In this document: positions 5,171-6,477 of the stretch, one piece after another
Layout of the letters: each line of letters opens with the position of its first letter
How positions within the stretch are numbered: position 1 is the first letter of the stretch
Assembly: GCA_903848435.1 (NCBI GenBank)
Contig: CAINGG010000328.1
Span: forward strand, 1-6,477
Direction: 5' to 3'
Length of the DNA: 6,477 nucleotides
Source of the DNA: an uncultured Actinomycetes bacterium
GTDB lineage: Bacteria > Actinomycetota > Actinomycetes > S36-B12
Notes under the pieces: generated by a model
Databases searched by the model: none
Told to the model about the DNA's origin: nothing
Seen by the model: the letters and a program-made list of their open reading frames with translations, nothing else
Made by a program: the position numbers and the translations under genes

Positions 5171-6178
5171 GGTCGCGGTGCGCTCGACCGGCACCGTGCT
5201 GCCGCGCACGACCAGCGTGGTGGGCACGACGACGTCGCGTGACCGATCGTCCTCGCTTCCCAGCATGCGTGCCAGGAGCGCCTGTGCTGCCATCCGGCCC
5301 ATCTCGGCGACGGGCTGGCCGACGGTGGTGACGTCGAGCAACTCTGCGAGGTCGTGACCGTCGATGCTCGCGATGGCGATATCGGATCCCGGGCGGATGC
5401 CGTGGCGCTGCAGGGAGCGGATCGCACCGAAGGCCATGTCGTCGGACATCGCGAAGACGGCCGTTGGCGGATTGGGCTGGGACAGCAGCGCCGTCATCGC
5501 GGCCTCACCCCCGGCGACAGTGAAGTAGCCGTGCGCCTCCAGCGCCGGATCCACCTTCAAGCCCGCGCCCGTCATGGCCTCGCGGTAGCCCAGGCTGCGA
5601 TTCCCCTGCGAGGTGGACGCCTGCGGACGCCCCGAGATGATGCCGATGCGCTGGTGCCCGAGGTTGATCAGGTGCTGTGTCGCGGTGCGCGCGGCCGCGG
5701 CATCGTCGATGCATACCGAGGGCACCCCCGGCCATGTTGCTCCGATGAAACTCGCCGGAAGCCCGATCTCGAGCAGATCGGCGATGCGTGGCGCGTCCGT
5801 GGGGAGCGTCACCACGATCATGCCGTCGGCCCGCCCGCGCAGCCGTCGTTCAGTCGGCAGGCCGGGGCTGGTCGACGGATCGCCGACCTCGAAGACGATG
5901 AGGTCGACCTCGCGCGCCTGCAGCACGTCGGAGATACCGGACAGCACCGTCGAGAAGAACCACCTGTCAATGAAGGGCGTGATGACGGCGACGGTGCCGG
6001 TGCGCCCGCTCGCCAGGCGAGAGGCGCTGGGCGACACGACATAGTCCATCTCCTGGGCGACGCGGCGCACGCGCTCGCGGGTCTCAGGATCGACGTGCGG
6101 TAGGCCGCGCAATGCGCGCGAGACGGTCGCCGTGGAAACCCCGGCGGCCTGCGCGACATCGCGGATCGTGATGGACAT
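5162..6178 (-). CDS. LacI-family transcriptional repressor
   Basis: A 338-residue LacI/GalR-family regulator. The N-terminal helix-turn-helix is TIRDVAQAAGVSTATVSRAL (4-23). It is followed by the hinge helix region SPSASRLASGRTG (49-61), whose leucine (L55) is the residue that in LacI and PurR opens the central base step of the operator. From residue 62 (TVAVITPFIDRWFFS) the periplasmic-binding-protein-like effector domain runs to the end, with LGHQRIGIISG (173-183) and the conserved AMSDDMAFG (243-251) near the ligand pocket. The ligand, probably a sugar or related metabolite, cannot be named. ATG 6178 is preferred over an in-frame ATG at 6208 because AAGGGG (6183-6188) lies 4 nt upstream and the extra ten residues are not family-like. 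LacI-type palindromes in the 85-bp upstream gap suggest autoregulation. The DLH gene follows after 26 bp; no sugar transport or metabolism genes are in view. Confidence 0.95.
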   Translation of the reverse strand: MSITIRDVAQAAGVSTATVSRALRGLPHVDPETRERVRRVAQEMDYVVSPSASRLASGRTGTVAVITPFIDRWFFSTVLSGISDVLQAREVDLIVFEVGDPSTSPGLPTERRLRGRADGMIVVTLPTDAPRIADLLEIGLPASFIGATWPGVPSVCIDDAAAARTATQHLINLGHQRIGIISGRPQASTSQGNRSLGYREAMTGAGLKVDPALEAHGYFTVAGGEAAMTALLSQPNPPTAVFAMSDDMAFGAIRSLQRHGIRPGSDIAIASIDGHDLAELLDVTTVGQPVAEMGRMAAQALLARMLGSEDDRSRDVVVPTTLVVRGSTVPVERTATFG

Positions 6179-6187
6179 TGCACCCCT

Positions 6188-6201
6188 TGCATCGCGTTGC
6201 A
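6188..6201. promoter_or_regulatory. Palindrome over the lacI leader (possible operator)
   Basis: TGCATCGCGTTGCA is a 14-bp palindrome with 12 of 14 positions symmetrical and a GC centre. It begins 10 bp upstream of the LacI-family start codon and touches its Shine-Dalgarno, where a bound repressor would block expression. It fits the LacI-family consensus less well than the other two sites. Confidence 0.35.
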
Positions 6202-6209
6202 GAGGCATT

Positions 6210-6223
6210 CGGCAACGTTCGCG
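6210..6223. promoter_or_regulatory. Putative LacI-type operator, site 2 (AACGTT core)
   Basis: CGGCAACGTTCGCG has a perfect AACGTT core with a central CG and 10 of 14 symmetrical positions, resembling LacI-family operators of the TGNNAACGTTNNCA kind. It is 32 bp upstream of the LacI-family start codon, and its centre is 40 bp from the centre of the operator at 6250-6263. Confidence 0.4.
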
Positions 6224-6238
6224 GAGTGTACGGCGGTG

Positions 6239-6258
6239 GCGGTTGCTCCCGCAACCGC
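6239..6258 (-). terminator. Hairpin after ppx, possible terminator
   Basis: Arms GCGGTTGC (6239-6246) and GCAACCGC (6251-6258) pair perfectly over 8 bp. In the minus-strand transcript the loop is GGGA, a stable GNRA tetraloop. It starts 6 nt after the ppx stop codon, as expected for a terminator, but has no U-tract. Its distal arm overlaps a LacI-type operator, so the symmetry may instead, or also, serve protein binding. Confidence 0.5.
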
Positions 6259-6263
6259 TTACA
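6250..6263. promoter_or_regulatory. Putative LacI-type operator, site 1
   Basis: CGCAACCGCTTACA matches the LacI-family operator pattern TGNAANCGNTTNCA at every defined position except the first T, including the central CG contacted by the hinge helix leucine. It lies directly next to the ppx stop codon and 71 bp upstream of the start of the LacI-family gene, the likely binding protein. Confidence 0.5.
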
Positions 6264-6477
6264 TCATCCGGGCGCCAGCGACCAGGCGATTCCGTCGAGG
6301 ATGTCGTGCTCGCTGACCAGGACCCTGTCGTGCCCGGTGCGGCGCATGATCTCGCGCAAGATCAGCGCCCCGCCGCCGATCACGTCGACGCGCCCGGGGT
6401 GCATGACCGGCAGCGCAGCGCGCTCGGCCCGCGGCATGCGCAGCAGGAGGTCGGTGACCCGCTCGACCTCGTCCGCC
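6264..6477 (-). CDS. Ppx/GppA phosphatase, C-terminal end (5' end outside window)
   Basis: The frame is open from the window edge to TGA at 6264-6266 and gives the last 70 residues of a protein. The sequence LPVMHPGRVDVIGGGALILREIM (22-44 of the fragment) followed by VLVSEHDILDGIAWSLA (52-68) is the conserved C-terminal part of the Ppx/GppA phosphatase family, which hydrolyses inorganic polyphosphate or pppGpp and so affects phosphate storage and the stringent response. This part packs near the active site; the N-terminal ASKHA nucleotide-phosphate binding motifs lie outside. Actinobacteria often carry this gene after eno, ftsB and a DUF501 gene, which cannot be checked here. Exopolyphosphatase is more likely than GppA in this phylum, but the fragment does not decide it. 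The stop is followed by a hairpin and then the LacI-family gene on the same strand. Confidence 0.9.
   Translation of the reverse strand, partial: ADEVERVTDLLLRMPRAERAALPVMHPGRVDVIGGGALILREIMRRTGHDRVLVSEHDILDGIAWSLAPG

Noticed and set aside
1..6477. Mobile element, defence system or CRISPR array
   Set aside because: No transposase, integrase, direct-repeat array, target-site duplication or compositional break is visible; the tRNA has no integrase gene beside it in the window.

Overview
This is a gene-dense, very GC-rich window. The codon choice, frequent GTG starts, leaderless-type starts and gene families (malate synthase G, actinobacterial Bax inhibitor-1 family protein, family-5 uracil-DNA glycosylase, Ppx/GppA) all point to a high-GC actinobacterium. 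The order, perhaps Micrococcales or Propionibacteriales, cannot be fixed from the sequence. The region looks like ordinary chromosomal core and housekeeping DNA. I see no insertion sequence, phage gene, CRISPR array, toxin-antitoxin pair or defence cassette.

Layout, left to right. (1) 1-678, minus: the N-terminal third of malate synthase G, cut by the window edge. (2) A 42-bp divergent gap, then a plus-strand pair: an MBL-fold hydrolase (721-1452) and an SGNH/GDSL hydrolase (1449-2261) that overlap by 4 nt. (3) A small minus-strand actinobacterial-type hypothetical (2251-2568) meets the SGNH gene tail to tail with an 11-bp overlap. (4) A strong hairpin terminator (2599-2631) follows the minus-strand Bax-inhibitor-1 membrane protein gene (2641-3531). 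(5) A plus-strand tRNA (3631-3704) with anticodon UAA lies opposite the end of the next gene. (6) A minus-strand run follows: family-5 uracil-DNA glycosylase (3664 to 4347 or further upstream), dienelactone-hydrolase family protein (4440-5135), LacI-family repressor (5162-6178), and the C-terminal end of a Ppx/GppA phosphatase (6264-6477, cut by the window edge).

How the parts relate. The MBL and SGNH genes are probably co-transcribed and translationally coupled. The LacI, DLH and UDG genes lie head to tail with short or overlapping junctions. The sequence between ppx and lacI holds several LacI-type palindromes, which suggests autoregulation. Several starts (MBL, hypothetical, DLH), and the tRNA itself, have a TANNNT hexamer 6-7 nt upstream, the usual arrangement for leaderless transcription in actinobacteria.

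The most unusual spot is the tRNA/UDG junction. The tRNA has a leucine-type D-arm and a UAA anticodon but a short 5-nt variable region, where bacterial tRNA-Leu normally has a long arm. The UDG reading frame runs antisense into this tRNA and stops inside its anticodon loop. The UDG gene also lacks a normal start codon where homology says its N-terminus should be. No previously undescribed multi-gene system is evident.
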